A stretch of DNA of 64,000 nt from Buchnera aphidicola (Tetraneura ulmi) (GCF_964058925.1 NZ_OZ060366.1:162308-226307), one strand, 5' to 3'; shown: positions 10,695 through 19,651, counted from the first letter of the stretch. The notes: generated by a model from the letters alone, not told the origin. Numbers and translations: made by a program.

Positions 10695-11300
10695 TTATTT
10701 ATCTTTTAATATTGTTTTTTTAAAGTAATCTTTTATTCCTTTAGAATTTGGTATAATTCCTAAATCTCCTTTTTTCCAGTTAACAGGACATACTTCTCCA
10801 TTTTTTTTATTAAAATAGATTGCGTCAGTGATTCTTAAAATTTCTTTTACATTTCTACCTATCGGTAAATCGTTTATGGACTGATGACGAACGATTTGAT
10901 TTTCATCTATTATAAATGTTGCTCTTAAGGAAACGCCTGTATCCTTATGTTCAACATCATATAATTTTTGTATTTTTCTTTTTATATCTGAAACCATAAA
11001 AAATTGAATCATTCCGATTCCTCCCTGAGAAATTTCAGTATTTCTCCAAGCATTATGAGTAAATACTGAATCTACAGATATTCCAATTAATTCAATTTTT
11101 CTTTTTTTAAATTCTGTATAAAACGAATTAAATTCTAATATTTCTGTAGGACATACAAAAGTAAAGTCTAAAGGCCAGAAGAATATTATAGCCCCATTTT
11201 TATCGATGTTGTCTTTAAGATTGAACGAATTTATTATTTTTCCATTTTTTGAAATTGCTGGAGCAATGAAGTTTGGTGCTTTTTGATTTACTAATACCAT
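10695..11300 (-). CDS. tsaA: 2-Cys peroxiredoxin (AhpC/TSA family)
   Basis: Thiol peroxidase that reduces hydrogen peroxide and organic hydroperoxides, 201 residues. The peroxidatic cysteine is C50 in FTFVCPTEI and the resolving cysteine is in GEVCPVNWKKGD near the C-terminus, so it is a typical 2-Cys enzyme; the GGIG segment (SQGGIGMIQF) of sensitive peroxiredoxins is also present. The C-terminal tail after CPVNW is of the Prx1/TSA type rather than the shorter E. coli AhpC. No ahpF is adjacent, so the reductant is unknown here. AGGAAA lies upstream of the ATG. Confidence 0.92.
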   Translation of the reverse strand: MVLVNQKAPNFIAPAISKNGKIINSFNLKDNIDKNGAIIFFWPLDFTFVCPTEILEFNSFYTEFKKRKIELIGISVDSVFTHNAWRNTEISQGGIGMIQFFMVSDIKRKIQKLYDVEHKDTGVSLRATFIIDENQIVRHQSINDLPIGRNVKEILRITDAIYFNKKNGEVCPVNWKKGDLGIIPNSKGIKDYFKKTILKDK

Positions 11301-11545
11301 TTTTTTTCCTATTTAAAATTTATGTCTAATTTTTTTTTAAATTTTTTATAAAAATAATTATTTTTTTGTTTTTTTATTTTTTTTAATAAAAATAAAAAAT
11401 TTTATTTTTTATAACAAAAATACTGATGTATTTTAGATTTTTTTGTTTTTCTTTTTTTATTTTATTATTTTTTTTATTTTTTTAAAATATTTTAATTAAA
11501 TAAAAGATTAATTTTAATATTTCAGTATTAAGGATATTTTAAAGA

Positions 11546-12208
11546 ATGAATGTTATTGATTTATCTTGGAAAGATGTTTTTTTAAAAAAAAAAGAATTGT
11601 ATGATTTGCTTTTTTTTATTAATAAAGAAAGATTAAAAAAAAAAATATATCCCCCTAAAGGTAAAGTTTTTCGTATTTTTTTTGAAGTTCCTTTTAAAAA
11701 AATTAAAGTGGTTATTTTAGGTCAAGATCCATATTATAACTTAAATCAAGCAAATGGTTTATCTTTTTCTGTTGAAAGAGGGATATCTGTACCACCTTCA
11801 TTAAATAACATTTATAAAGAAATAAAAAATGATATTCCTAATACAGTTATTTCAAAAGAAAATGGTTGTTTGTCTAAATGGTCTAAACAGGGTGTTTTTT
11901 TATTAAATTGTATTTTAACTGTTGAAGAAGGAAAACCAGGTTCTCATTCAAATATAGGTTGGGAAATTTTTACTAATGATATTATTAGATTAATTAATCG
12001 ACATCATGAAGGAATTATTTTTTTATTATGGGGAAAATATGCACAATCAAAGAAAAAAATTATTGATAAAAGTAAACATTTTGTATTGGAAGCGCCGCAT
12101 CCATCTCCTTTATCAGCATACCGAGGTTTTTTTGGATGTCGGCACTTTTCAAAAACTAATAGAATTTTAACTATTCAAGGAAAAAAAACAATTGATTGGT
12201 CGAATTAA
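11546..12208 (+). CDS. ung: uracil-DNA glycosylase
   Basis: Removes uracil from DNA to start base-excision repair. It has 220 residues (E. coli 229). The catalytic Asp is D61 in the water-activating motif GQDPYYN, and the DNA-intercalation/His motif is HPSPLSAYRGFFG, so it is family 1 UNG and looks active. Two 11-A runs lie in the first 35 codons but the frame is intact. It converges with grpE, whose stop codon lies 22 bp away, with no obvious hairpin between. Retention of ung fits with cytosine deamination pressure in an AT-rich genome. Confidence 0.97.
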   Translation: MNVIDLSWKDVFLKKKELYDLLFFINKERLKKKIYPPKGKVFRIFFEVPFKKIKVVILGQDPYYNLNQANGLSFSVERGISVPPSLNNIYKEIKNDIPNTVISKENGCLSKWSKQGVFLLNCILTVEEGKPGSHSNIGWEIFTNDIIRLINRHHEGIIFLLWGKYAQSKKKIIDKSKHFVLEAPHPSPLSAYRGFFGCRHFSKTNRILTIQGKKTIDWSN

Positions 12209-12230
12209 TTTTTAATTTTTAGAAAATAGT

Positions 12231-12929
12231 TTATATTTTTTTTTCATTTTTTTTGGAATCATCAATTAAAACTATTGATTTCCTTAATATTTTATTTTTA
12301 TAAATATATCCTTTTTTTACAGTTGATTTAATTTTATATATTTTTTTTTCATCAAATTTGAATTTATTTTGAGTTTCATGAAAATTGGGATTAAAGATTT
12401 TGTTTTTTAATATAATTGGTTGTACACCAATTTTTTTTAAATCATTTTTTAAATTAAATAATGTTAAAGATATTCCTTCAATAATTTTTTCATTTTTTAT
12501 AGTTTGGTTTTTTTTTATTTGTTCATTAATTTTTTCAAAATTGTCAACAATAGGAATTAAATTAGTAATAATTTCTTCTTTTTTTTGTTTTTTTATTTCT
12601 TTTATTTTTTTTTGTGTATCTTTTTTCAAGTTTTCTATGTTAGCTTGAGTTCTTAATTGAACGTCAAAAATTTTTTTTTTTAAATTATTAATTTTTTTTT
12701 GTAAATTAATTTTTATTTCTTTTGAAAATTCAAGGTTTCTTGATGGATTTTCTATTTCAATTTTATTATTTTTTTCTTTGTTTGTAACTTTATTATTTTT
12801 TTGTTCAGATTTTTCAGATGTTATAGAATTTTTTTTTTCTTTTTTTTTAAAATTTTCATCTTTTTTAATATTTTTTTGCGTTTTTTTTTTTTTAATTTCA
12901 TTTTTAAAATTTTTATTTTTATCGTTCAT
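12231..12929 (-). CDS. grpE: GrpE nucleotide exchange factor
   Basis: Nucleotide exchange factor for DnaK. It has 232 residues against 197 in E. coli. The first ~75 residues are an extreme Lys/Asn/Glu low-complexity extension; the recognisable GrpE part begins near residue 75 with a long coiled coil (KKINNLKKKIFDVQLRTQANIEN) and ends in the beta domain (NPNFHETQNKFKF, then KKGYIYKNKILRKSIV). The body motifs fit GrpE well. AAGGA lies 7-8 nt upstream of the ATG. A heat-shock-type promoter is visible upstream (separate entry). The extension is probably a product of A-rich drift. Confidence 0.93.
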   Translation of the reverse strand: MNDKNKNFKNEIKKKKTQKNIKKDENFKKKEKKNSITSEKSEQKNNKVTNKEKNNKIEIENPSRNLEFSKEIKINLQKKINNLKKKIFDVQLRTQANIENLKKDTQKKIKEIKKQKKEEIITNLIPIVDNFEKINEQIKKNQTIKNEKIIEGISLTLFNLKNDLKKIGVQPIILKNKIFNPNFHETQNKFKFDEKKIYKIKSTVKKGYIYKNKILRKSIVLIDDSKKNEKKI

Positions 12930-12955
12930 ATAATTTTTCCTTTTTTATATTTTTT

Positions 12956-12985
12956 ATTATGTAGAACAAAAATCGTTCTTTCAAG
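12956..12985 (-). promoter_or_regulatory. candidate sigma-32 (heat-shock) promoter of grpE
   Basis: On the minus strand CTTGAAA (12979-12985) is followed after 14 nt by CTACATAAT (12956-12964), about 27 bp before the grpE ATG. The -35 element is an exact match to the sigma-32 consensus CTTGAA; the -10 keeps the C and CAT of CCCCATNT but not all Cs. Position in front of a known heat-shock gene supports it; it is a pattern call only. Confidence 0.5.
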
Positions 12986-13027
12986 AAAAATTATTTTTTC
13001 TATTTTAAAATTTTAGGATTATTAGAT

Positions 13028-13909
13028 ATGAAAAAAAAAATTAGTTGTATTGGGATTCTAGGATCTCCTAGAAATATAACAGCTTTTTCTATACATGAAA
13101 TTTTATATCATTGGTTATTTAAAATAGGATATAAAGTTTTTATTGAAAATACAATTGTTTCTAATATTTGTTTAAAAAAACCAAATATAGGCACGATTGA
13201 AAAAATTGGTTCTTGTTGTGATTTAGCTATAATTATTGGAGGAGATGGAAATATGCTTAGTGCAGCTCGAGTTTTGTCTCGTTATTCAATAAAATTAATT
13301 GGAATAAATTTAGGGAAATTGGGGTTTTTAGCTGATTTAAATCAAAACAATATGTTTGAAGAATTATTAAAAATTTTATCTGGAGAATATTTTTTAGAAA
13401 ATCGTTTTATATTAGAAGTTAAAATATATAGAAGTTCTTCTCTTTTAAAAACAAGTACTGCTGTTAATGAGGTTGTTTTGCATTCTAAAAAAGTAGCGCA
13501 TATGATAAATTTTGAAGTATATATTGATAAAAAATTTGCTTTTTCTCAAAGGTCCGATGGTTTAATTATATCTACTTTAACTGGATCTACTGGATATTCA
13601 CTTTCAGCTGGAGGTCCTATTCTTGATACTTCATTAGAAGCTATTTTATTAGTTCCAATGTTTCCTCAAACACTTTCTTCTAGACCGATTGTAATAAATA
13701 ATAGAAGTTTAGTTTTATTAAAATTTTTAGATGATGATAACAATGATTTTTTAAAAATTAGTTGTGATAGTCAAATTGTTTTATCTTTAGATCCTGCAGA
13801 TGTCGTTTTGGTTCGTAAGGGTAATAATTTTATTAAATTAATACATCCTAAAAGTTATAATTATTTCGATGTTTTAAGTAAAAAATTACATTGGTCTAAA
13901 AAAATTTAA
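13028..13909 (+). CDS. nadK: NAD kinase
   Basis: Phosphorylates NAD to NADP. It has 293 residues (E. coli 292). The kinase signature GGDGNMLSAAR is at about residues 73-83, and the second conserved block STLTGSTGYSLSAGGPI at about 180-196. Both are needed for NAD and ATP binding and both are intact. It is divergent from grpE across ~98 bp, so the grpE promoter region also lies upstream of this gene; E. coli also has grpE and nadK as divergent neighbours, which supports the call. Confidence 0.96.
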   Translation: MKKKISCIGILGSPRNITAFSIHEILYHWLFKIGYKVFIENTIVSNICLKKPNIGTIEKIGSCCDLAIIIGGDGNMLSAARVLSRYSIKLIGINLGKLGFLADLNQNNMFEELLKILSGEYFLENRFILEVKIYRSSSLLKTSTAVNEVVLHSKKVAHMINFEVYIDKKFAFSQRSDGLIISTLTGSTGYSLSAGGPILDTSLEAILLVPMFPQTLSSRPIVINNRSLVLLKFLDDDNNDFLKISCDSQIVLSLDPADVVLVRKGNNFIKLIHPKSYNYFDVLSKKLHWSKKI

Positions 13910-13953
13910 TTTTTTTATTTTTTTTTACTTCTATTAATTTAAATTAAATAGTT

Positions 13954-14002
13954 TTTTTACTAAATTTTATTTTTTTATTTTATTAAATTAATTTAGTAAA
14001 AA
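13954..14002. repeat. 13-bp inverted repeat between nadK and ssrA
   Basis: TTTTTACTAAATT (13954-13966) and AATTTAGTAAAAA (13990-14002) are exact complements with a 23-nt loop. The element lies between the 3' ends of nadK (plus) and ssrA (minus). It may serve as a shared 3'-end hairpin, but in such AT-rich sequence the support is weak. Confidence 0.35.
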
Positions 14003-14033
14003 TATTTTAAAAAAATATATAACTTAATAAGTT

Positions 14034-14409
14034 TGGAGCTGACGGGAATCGAACCCGTGTCCAAATCACTTTCCACTCTAGTTCTACATGTTTATTCTGT
14101 ATATATTTTCCTCAATTATTTTGTACAGAATCAAAGATAATAAGTAATTCTGAATTTTTTATATGATTTGTGAATTTACAGAATTTGTTCACAATCATTC
14201 TCTTAAAATTATCCTTCTAAAAACTTTTATTTTTTCTAAAAGAGAAAGATTAGAATAAATAAGAAGGGCTTTAACTAGTTTTTTAAGCTGCTAAAGCGTA
14301 ATTTTTTGTTTTTGCTAGTATTTTTTTATCGGTTTTTTTACGAGGCCAACCGAAATCCTCGACATGCACTTAAGTTTTCAGTAAATTTGTCAAATCCAAA
14401 AACAGCCCC
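14034..14409 (-). ncRNA. ssrA: transfer-messenger RNA (tmRNA)
   Basis: tmRNA rescues stalled ribosomes and tags the incomplete protein for proteolysis. On the minus strand the 5' end GGGGCTGTTTTTGGATTTGA and the 3' end CGGGTTCGATTCCCGTCAGC form the tRNA(Ala)-like domain, with the acceptor G-U pair visible (GGGGCTG pairing with CAGCTCC). Pseudoknot 1 is recognisable around GAGGATTTCGGTTGGCCTC. The tag reading frame at 14283-14315 encodes AKTKNYALAA followed by TAA, the same length and C-terminus as the E. coli tag ANDENYALAA. The 3' CCA is not encoded (AAC follows the discriminator A), so it must be added after transcription. Ends are set by the acceptor stem and could be off by a base or two. 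Confidence 0.95.
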
Positions 14410-14452
14410 TTTTATAATTTTAAAAAGAATTTTTAATTCTAATTTAATAATA

Positions 14453-14470
14453 CCATAATAATTATTATGG
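14453..14470. repeat. 18-bp perfect palindrome upstream of ssrA
   Basis: CCATAATAATTATTATGG is a perfect 18-bp palindrome, 44 bp upstream of the ssrA 5' end and about 130 bp upstream of grxD on the other strand. It could be a protein-binding site or chance in AT-rich DNA; no known operator is recognised. Confidence 0.35.
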
Positions 14471-14598
14471 AACAATTTTTTATTAAATTTTTGTAATTTA
14501 TAAAAATTTATCTTTAATTTTTTGTTGTCAAATTTAATTTTTGTATTTATTATTTAGATAATGTTCAATTTATTAATTGAAATTTTTACAAAAAAAAA

Positions 14599-14922
14599 AT
14601 GAAAACAATTGAGAAAATTAAAAATCAAATAAAAAATAATCCAATTATTATTTATATGAAAGGAACCCCAGAACATCCTAGTTGTGGATTTTCTGCACAA
14701 GCTGTAAAAGTTTTATCAAGTTTTGGAAAAAGATTTGCTTACATTGATGTATTAAAAAATTCAGATATACGAACTGAATTGCCAATCTATGCAAATTGGC
14801 CTACTTTTCCTCAATTATGGGTTTCTGGAAATTTAGTAGGAGGTTGTAATATAATATTAGAATTATTTAAAAATGGAAAATTAAAAAAAATTATAAATTC
14901 TGTTAAAGAAAATAAATCATAA
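14599..14922 (+). CDS. grxD: monothiol glutaredoxin 4
   Basis: Monothiol CGFS-type glutaredoxin that binds and transfers 2Fe-2S clusters. It has 107 residues (E. coli 115). The active site is C29-GFS in HPSCGFSAQAV; the glutathione-binding WPTFPQLW and GGCNII motifs follow. No Shine-Dalgarno sequence is obvious before the ATG (an A-run precedes it). With erpA and yfaE in the same window it belongs to the iron-sulfur supply of the cell. It converges on rnt 36 bp away. Confidence 0.96.
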   Translation: MKTIEKIKNQIKNNPIIIYMKGTPEHPSCGFSAQAVKVLSSFGKRFAYIDVLKNSDIRTELPIYANWPTFPQLWVSGNLVGGCNIILELFKNGKLKKIINSVKENKS

Positions 14923-14958
14923 GATTAATATTGGACATAAATATTAAAAAATCAATGA

Positions 14959-15624
14959 TTAGTTATTATTTTTCTTCGATCGATAATTTATATTTTTTAA
15001 AGGCCAACCACCTAATTTTTTCCATTTATTTACAATATTACAAAATAAATTTGCGGTTTGTAGAGTATCGTATAAAGCTGAATGAGCTTGATTGGTATCA
15101 AAAATTATTCCTGAAGCTTTACATGCTTTTGCTAAAACAGTTTGACCTACTACTAATCCACTTAGTGATGCTGTATCGAAGGTTACAAAAGGATGAAATG
15201 GATGATTTTTAAACCCTGATCTTTTTATAGCAGCCATAGTAAAATTATGATCAAAAGTAGCATTATGTGCTACGATAATTGCTTTCTTGCAATTTTGTTT
15301 TTTAATTCCTTTATTTATCAACGTAATTATATTTTTAAATGCTTCTTTTTCACTAACAGCGGATCGTAGTGGGTTGAATGGATCGATTTTATTAAATTCT
15401 AACGCTTCTTTTTTTATAGAAGACCCAGTAAAAGGAATTATATGAAAATGTAGTAAGGATTCTTTTTTTATCCAACCAAGTTCATCCATTTTTAAAGTTA
15501 CAATAGCAATTTCTAATAAAGCATCAGTTTTTGCATTAAATCCAGCAGTCTCTACATCGATTACAACAGGATAAAAGTTTCGAAATCTTTTTCTTAAAGT
15601 ATTGATTTCATTTTCTTTAAACAT
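14959..15624 (-). CDS. rnt: ribonuclease T
   Basis: 3'-5' exoribonuclease that trims the CCA ends of tRNA and finishes 5S and 23S rRNA. It has 221 residues (E. coli 215). The DEDDh exonuclease motifs are visible: [10 protein letters not shown] (Asp and Glu), HNATFDHNF (Asp) and AHSALYD (His and Asp). Start is ATG at the right end of the feature. It is convergent with grxD and divergent from sodA. Confidence 0.96.
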   Translation of the reverse strand: MFKENEINTLRKRFRNFYPVVIDVETAGFNAKTDALLEIAIVTLKMDELGWIKKESLLHFHIIPFTGSSIKKEALEFNKIDPFNPLRSAVSEKEAFKNIITLINKGIKKQNCKKAIIVAHNATFDHNFTMAAIKRSGFKNHPFHPFVTFDTASLSGLVVGQTVLAKACKASGIIFDTNQAHSALYDTLQTANLFCNIVNKWKKLGGWPLKNINYRSKKNNN

Positions 15625-15689
15625 TTCGATCTCGTTTTATAAAATATTTAATTTAATACAATTTTGTTTTTGTTTTATTTTTTAAGTGT

Positions 15690-15736
15690 AAGATTTATAA
15701 ATCTTAAATGTTTTTAAAAAATTAACATACTGTTAA
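15690..15736. repeat. two palindromes in the rnt-sodA divergent spacer
   Basis: The 242-bp spacer between divergent rnt and sodA holds AAGATTTATAAATCTT (15690-15705, perfect palindrome) and TTAACATACTGTTAA (15722-15736, six-base arms around TAC). Either could be an operator for sodA or rnt or a relict; no regulator for them is known to me in this genome. Confidence 0.35.
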
Positions 15737-15866
15737 TAAAATAACAATATAAAAGTATAACAAAATTGTATAAACATTTTTTTAGTATTTGTTTTCTAAA
15801 ATATCTAGATTAGAATTAAATACTAATTTATAATTTTTGATATCTTATTATAAATAGAGAGTTAAT

Positions 15867-16499
15867 ATGAATTATAAACTTCCAGAATTAGATTTTTCTT
15901 ATGATGCTTTAGAACCTTATTTTGATAAACAGACAATGATAATTCATCATACAAGGCATCATCAAACATACATTAATAATTCTAATTTAGCATTAAATTC
16001 AATAAATTCTGAATTATCAGGTAAATCTATTGAATATATTTTATATAATTTAAATAAGATAGATAATTTAGATAAAAGACAATTACTAAGAAATAATTTG
16101 GGTGGTCATTTTAATCATAGTTTTTTTTGGAAAGGATTGTCTTTAGGCACTAACATTTCTATTAGTTTTAAAAAAGTAATAGAAAAAAATTTTGGTAGTT
16201 TTTTAGAATTTAAGAAAAAATTTAATTCTGTTGCTTTATCTAGATTTGGTTCAGGTTGGGTTTGGTTAGTTATGGAAAATAATAATAATAAAAGATTATC
16301 TATTGTTTCTACGGCTAATCAAGACAATCCAATAATGAGAAAAGAAATTTCATTGGTAACTTCTGGAACACCTATTATTGGTTTAGATCTTTGGGAACAT
16401 TCTTATTATCTTAAATATCAAAATAATCGTTCAAATTACATAGAAGCATTTTGGAATGTTTTAAATTGGAATAAAGTAGTTAAACGTTTTGAATCTTAA
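15867..16499 (+). CDS. sodA: superoxide dismutase, Mn type
   Basis: Converts superoxide to hydrogen peroxide and oxygen in the cytoplasm. It has 210 residues (E. coli SodA 206). Metal ligands are visible: H27 (MIIHHTRHHQTYI), His in LGGHFNHSFFW, and Asp and His in GLDLWEHSYYL. The residue pattern and neighbouring sequence fit the Mn enzyme (SodA) rather than the Fe enzyme. A GAGAG SD lies 7 nt before the ATG. Together with tsaA it is the visible oxidative-stress defence in this window. Confidence 0.95.
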   Translation: MNYKLPELDFSYDALEPYFDKQTMIIHHTRHHQTYINNSNLALNSINSELSGKSIEYILYNLNKIDNLDKRQLLRNNLGGHFNHSFFWKGLSLGTNISISFKKVIEKNFGSFLEFKKKFNSVALSRFGSGWVWLVMENNNNKRLSIVSTANQDNPIMRKEISLVTSGTPIIGLDLWEHSYYLKYQNNRSNYIEAFWNVLNWNKVVKRFES

Positions 16500-16627
16500 T
16501 TTTATAGTTTATTATTATTTTTTAAAAATTTTCAAATTTAGTTTATTTTTTATATAGGAGTTAATTTCTACTTGAGAGTAATATTTTTTTTAAAGTAGTT
16601 GAATTTTTAAAATTTAAAATAAGGAAG

Positions 16628-17173
16628 ATGCTTATTTGTAAAATTAAATTAGTTGTAGGAATATCTAATCCAAATAAATATTATGGAGAAACTAGACATA
16701 ATGTTGGATCTTGGATGCTTTATAGTTTAGTAAATAGATATAAAGAAAAGTTTATAAAAAATAAAAAATTTTTTGGTTTTGTTTCTAATGTAATTTTAAA
16801 AAAAAAAAAAATTAAGTTTTTAATTCCAAATATTTATATGAATATAAATGGTCGTTCTGTGTTTTCTGTTGCTTCTTATTATAATATTAGTTTGAGTGAA
16901 ATGTTAATAATTCATGATGATATAGATTTGTTTCCTGGTGATATAAAAATTAAATATGGAATCGGACATGGAGGACACAATGGATTACGTAGTATAAAAT
17001 CTTACTTCGAAAAAAAAATTTATTTTCATCGAGTTAGAATTGGAATTGGAAGACCTTTATTTAAAGATCAAATCTCTAAATATGTTTTAGATAAACCTAG
17101 TAAAAATGAACATTTTTTAATTGTTAATTCTATAAAGAGAAACATTCTAGAAATAGAAAACAGGTTCTTTTAA
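16628..17173 (+). CDS. pth: peptidyl-tRNA hydrolase
   Basis: Releases tRNA from prematurely dropped peptidyl-tRNA. It has 181 residues (E. coli 194). The active-site set is visible: Asn in GISNPNKYY, the catalytic His in TRHNVGSWML and Asp in IIHDDIDLFPGDIKIK, followed by GHGGHNGLRSI. A run of 14 A (16798-16811) falls inside the gene at VILKKKKIKF without breaking the frame. AAGGA lies just before the ATG. ychF follows after 59 bp, the usual pth-ychF pair. Confidence 0.96.
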   Translation: MLICKIKLVVGISNPNKYYGETRHNVGSWMLYSLVNRYKEKFIKNKKFFGFVSNVILKKKKIKFLIPNIYMNINGRSVFSVASYYNISLSEMLIIHDDIDLFPGDIKIKYGIGHGGHNGLRSIKSYFEKKIYFHRVRIGIGRPLFKDQISKYVLDKPSKNEHFLIVNSIKRNILEIENRFF

Positions 17174-17232
17174 TTTTTTTTATGTATTAATTTTATTTTT
17201 AAAATTAGTTAGTTTAAATGGTAATCAATTAA

Positions 17233-18306
17233 ATGAGTTTAAAATGTGGAATAGTAGGATTTCCAAATGTTGGTAAATCAACTTTATTTAACGCTTTGAC
17301 AAATTTGAATATTAATGCAGAAAATTATCCTTTTTGTACAATTCATCCAAATTTTGGAAGTGTTGCAATTTATGATTCTAGATTATACAAATTAGCTAAA
17401 ATAGTGCCTACAAAAAGAATAATAAACACTTTTGTAGAATTTGTTGATATAGCAGGATTAATAGAAGGAGCTTCTAAGGGAGAGGGTTTAGGAAACAAGT
17501 TTTTATCTGATATTCGTAATACTGACGCAATTGTTCATATGGTTCGTTGTTTTGAAAGTGATTCTATTATTCATGTTCGTGGAAAAATATCACCAATAGA
17601 AGATATTGAGATTATTAATTCTGAATTGGTTCTTTCAGATTACAACGTTTGTGTAAAAGTTTTAAATAAAATTAAAATTAATAAAAATAAAAATATTTTA
17701 GATAAAAAAAAAATTGAAGTTTTAGAAAAATGTTTTAAACATTTAGATAATTTAAGTATGTTAAACAATCTTTTTTTAAGTGAAGAAGAAAGATCATACA
17801 TTAAAGAATTTAATTTTTTAACGATAAAACCCATGTTATATGTTGCAAATGTTAATAATAATAAAAGAAGTGTTTATTTTATTGAACAAATTAATGATTA
17901 TTTCAACACAAAAGAATCTGTTTTTCCTATTTTGCTTGGAAAAGATAATAATGGATGTTTTTGTTTTAATGTAAATAATAAATTAAAAAAACAGTTTTTT
18001 ACCGATCAAATTAAAGATATTTCTTTTTCTGTATTAAAATTATTAAATCTTCATACGTTTTTTACTGTTGGAGAAAAAGAAATAAAGTCTTGGACTATAA
18101 AGAAAAATAGTACTGTTATAGAAGCTGCAAGAAAGATTCATAGTGATTTTTTTCGTGGTTTTATCAAAGCTAAAGTTATTAGTTTTAATGATTTTATTTC
18201 TTTCAAAGGAGAAAAATTAGCAAAAAATTCTGGGAAAACTAGAATTGAAGGAAAAGATTATATTGTACAGGATGGTGATATTTTAAATTTTTTATTCAAT
18301 ATTTAA
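17233..18306 (+). CDS. ychF: OBG-family P-loop ATPase YchF
   Basis: Ribosome-associated Obg-family ATPase. It has 357 residues (E. coli 363). P-loop GFPNVGKSTLFNAL at residues 8-21, switch region DIAGLIEGASKGEGLG, a coiled-coil insertion at about 125-200, and the C-terminal TGS domain with FFTVGEKEIKSWTI and the RGFIKAKVI segment. The G4 motif is the YchF-type (VANVNN), not NKxD, as expected for an ATP-preferring member. It follows pth and ends at a clear bidirectional hairpin. Confidence 0.96.
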   Translation: MSLKCGIVGFPNVGKSTLFNALTNLNINAENYPFCTIHPNFGSVAIYDSRLYKLAKIVPTKRIINTFVEFVDIAGLIEGASKGEGLGNKFLSDIRNTDAIVHMVRCFESDSIIHVRGKISPIEDIEIINSELVLSDYNVCVKVLNKIKINKNKNILDKKKIEVLEKCFKHLDNLSMLNNLFLSEEERSYIKEFNFLTIKPMLYVANVNNNKRSVYFIEQINDYFNTKESVFPILLGKDNNGCFCFNVNNKLKKQFFTDQIKDISFSVLKLLNLHTFFTVGEKEIKSWTIKKNSTVIEAARKIHSDFFRGFIKAKVISFNDFISFKGEKLAKNSGKTRIEGKDYIVQDGDILNFLFNI

Positions 18307-18315
18307 AAAATACAA

Positions 18316-18360
18316 GAGAGGAAAATTTTCCTCTCTCATAAATTAATTTTTTTTTTTTTT
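18316..18360. terminator. bidirectional hairpin terminator between ychF and thrC
   Basis: GAGAGGAAAATTTTCCTCTC (18316-18335) is a perfect 20-bp palindrome. On plus it is followed by a 15-T run; on minus it is followed by TTGTATTTTTT. It sits between the stop codons of convergent ychF and thrC, so it probably ends both transcripts. Confidence 0.85.
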
Positions 18361-19648
18361 ATTTTTTTAATAAAAATTCTTTTAGTTTTTTAAAATTAAG
18401 TTTTAATTTATTAGATAAAAGTGGAAGTTTATCTCTTATCAATAATGATTTTGGAATATTGATTTTTTCTTGTAGAATGTTTTCTACTGTTTCTTTAAAT
18501 TTTGCAGGATGAGCTGTTCCTAAAAATAAACCAAATTGTTTTTTTTTTATTTTTTTATTTAAAAGATTGAAAGCAATAGCTGCATGAGGTTCGGATACAT
18601 ATCCTAAGTTTCTTAGTTCTTTTAAAGTAGATGTTGTTTCTTTTTCTGAAACGCTTCCAAAACCTAGTTTTTTTAAATTCCAGTTTTTTCTTTTAAATAA
18701 CTCTTCGACTCTAATCCAATTATTTGGTTGGCTGATATCCATAGCATTAGAAATAGTAGAAATTGTGTTTTTTGGATTCCATAGTCCTGTTTTTAAAAAT
18801 CTTGGAACTGTATCATTTGAATTAGTGGCAGCTATAAAAGATTTTATTTTTAATCCTAAAGATTTTGCTAATAACCCAGCAGTTAAATTTCCAAAATTTC
18901 CGCATGGAATTGATATGATTAGTTCTTTTTTTTTTTGTTTTTCAGGAATTAAAGAATATGCTTCAAAGAAATAACATATTTGTGCTAATAATCTACTAAC
19001 ATTAATAGAATTTGCCGAATTAAGTCCTGTGATTTTTCTTAATTCACAGTCATTAAATGCTTCTTTTACTAATGATTGACATTCATCAAATGTACCATCT
19101 ATTGCAATTGTTGTAATATTTTTTCCTAAAGTGCAGAATAATTTTTCTTGGTATTTACTAATCTTACCTTTTGGATATAAAATTATTACTCGAATATTTT
19201 TAATTTTATAAAAAGCGTGAGCTACAGCAGCTCCAGTATCTCCAGATGTGGCAGTTAGTATTGTTGTAATTTCATTTTTATTTAAATGAGACAATATTTG
19301 TGCCATGAATCTTGCACCAAAATCTTTGAATGCTAGTGTTGGACCGTGAAATAGTTCTAGACAAGAAATATTCTTTTTAACTTTTTTTAGTTTTGGAATA
19401 GGGAAAGAAAATGATTTTTTTACAAATTTAAATAAAAATTCTTCTTTAATTTCATCCCCGATAAGAATTGAAAGAATTTTTGAGCTTCTATTTATAAAAT
19501 CCATTTTTAATAATTTTTTAAGTGTTTCTTTGTTTAAAATAGGAAGTTCTGTTGGAAAAAACAAACCTTGTTTTTTTCCTAATCCTAATTTTACAGCTTG
19601 TGAAAAATTTACTATTTCATTTTTATCTTTTAAATTATATAATTTCAT
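18359..19648 (-). CDS. thrC: threonine synthase
   Basis: PLP enzyme for the last step of threonine synthesis, O-phosphohomoserine to threonine. It has 429 residues (E. coli 428). The PLP-binding lysine is K108 in GPTLAFKDFGARF and the phosphate-binding region TATSGDTGAAVAHA follows. It starts 3 bp after the thrB stop, so it is the third gene of the thrABC operon on minus. Both ends look complete. Confidence 0.98.
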   Translation of the reverse strand: MKLYNLKDKNEIVNFSQAVKLGLGKKQGLFFPTELPILNKETLKKLLKMDFINRSSKILSILIGDEIKEEFLFKFVKKSFSFPIPKLKKVKKNISCLELFHGPTLAFKDFGARFMAQILSHLNKNEITTILTATSGDTGAAVAHAFYKIKNIRVIILYPKGKISKYQEKLFCTLGKNITTIAIDGTFDECQSLVKEAFNDCELRKITGLNSANSINVSRLLAQICYFFEAYSLIPEKQKKKELIISIPCGNFGNLTAGLLAKSLGLKIKSFIAATNSNDTVPRFLKTGLWNPKNTISTISNAMDISQPNNWIRVEELFKRKNWNLKKLGFGSVSEKETTSTLKELRNLGYVSEPHAAIAFNLLNKKIKKKQFGLFLGTAHPAKFKETVENILQEKINIPKSLLIRDKLPLLSNKLKLNFKKLKEFLLKK

Positions 19649-19651
19649 TAA

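Noticed and set aside
12385-13016. Two Phe/Ile-rich plus-strand frames across grpE
   Set aside because: They are the reverse of poly-Lys codons in grpE and its leader; composition alone explains them.
14931-15212. 93-codon plus-strand frame opposite rnt
   Set aside because: Antisense to the 3' part of rnt, whose DEDD motifs are clear on the minus strand; no recognisable product.
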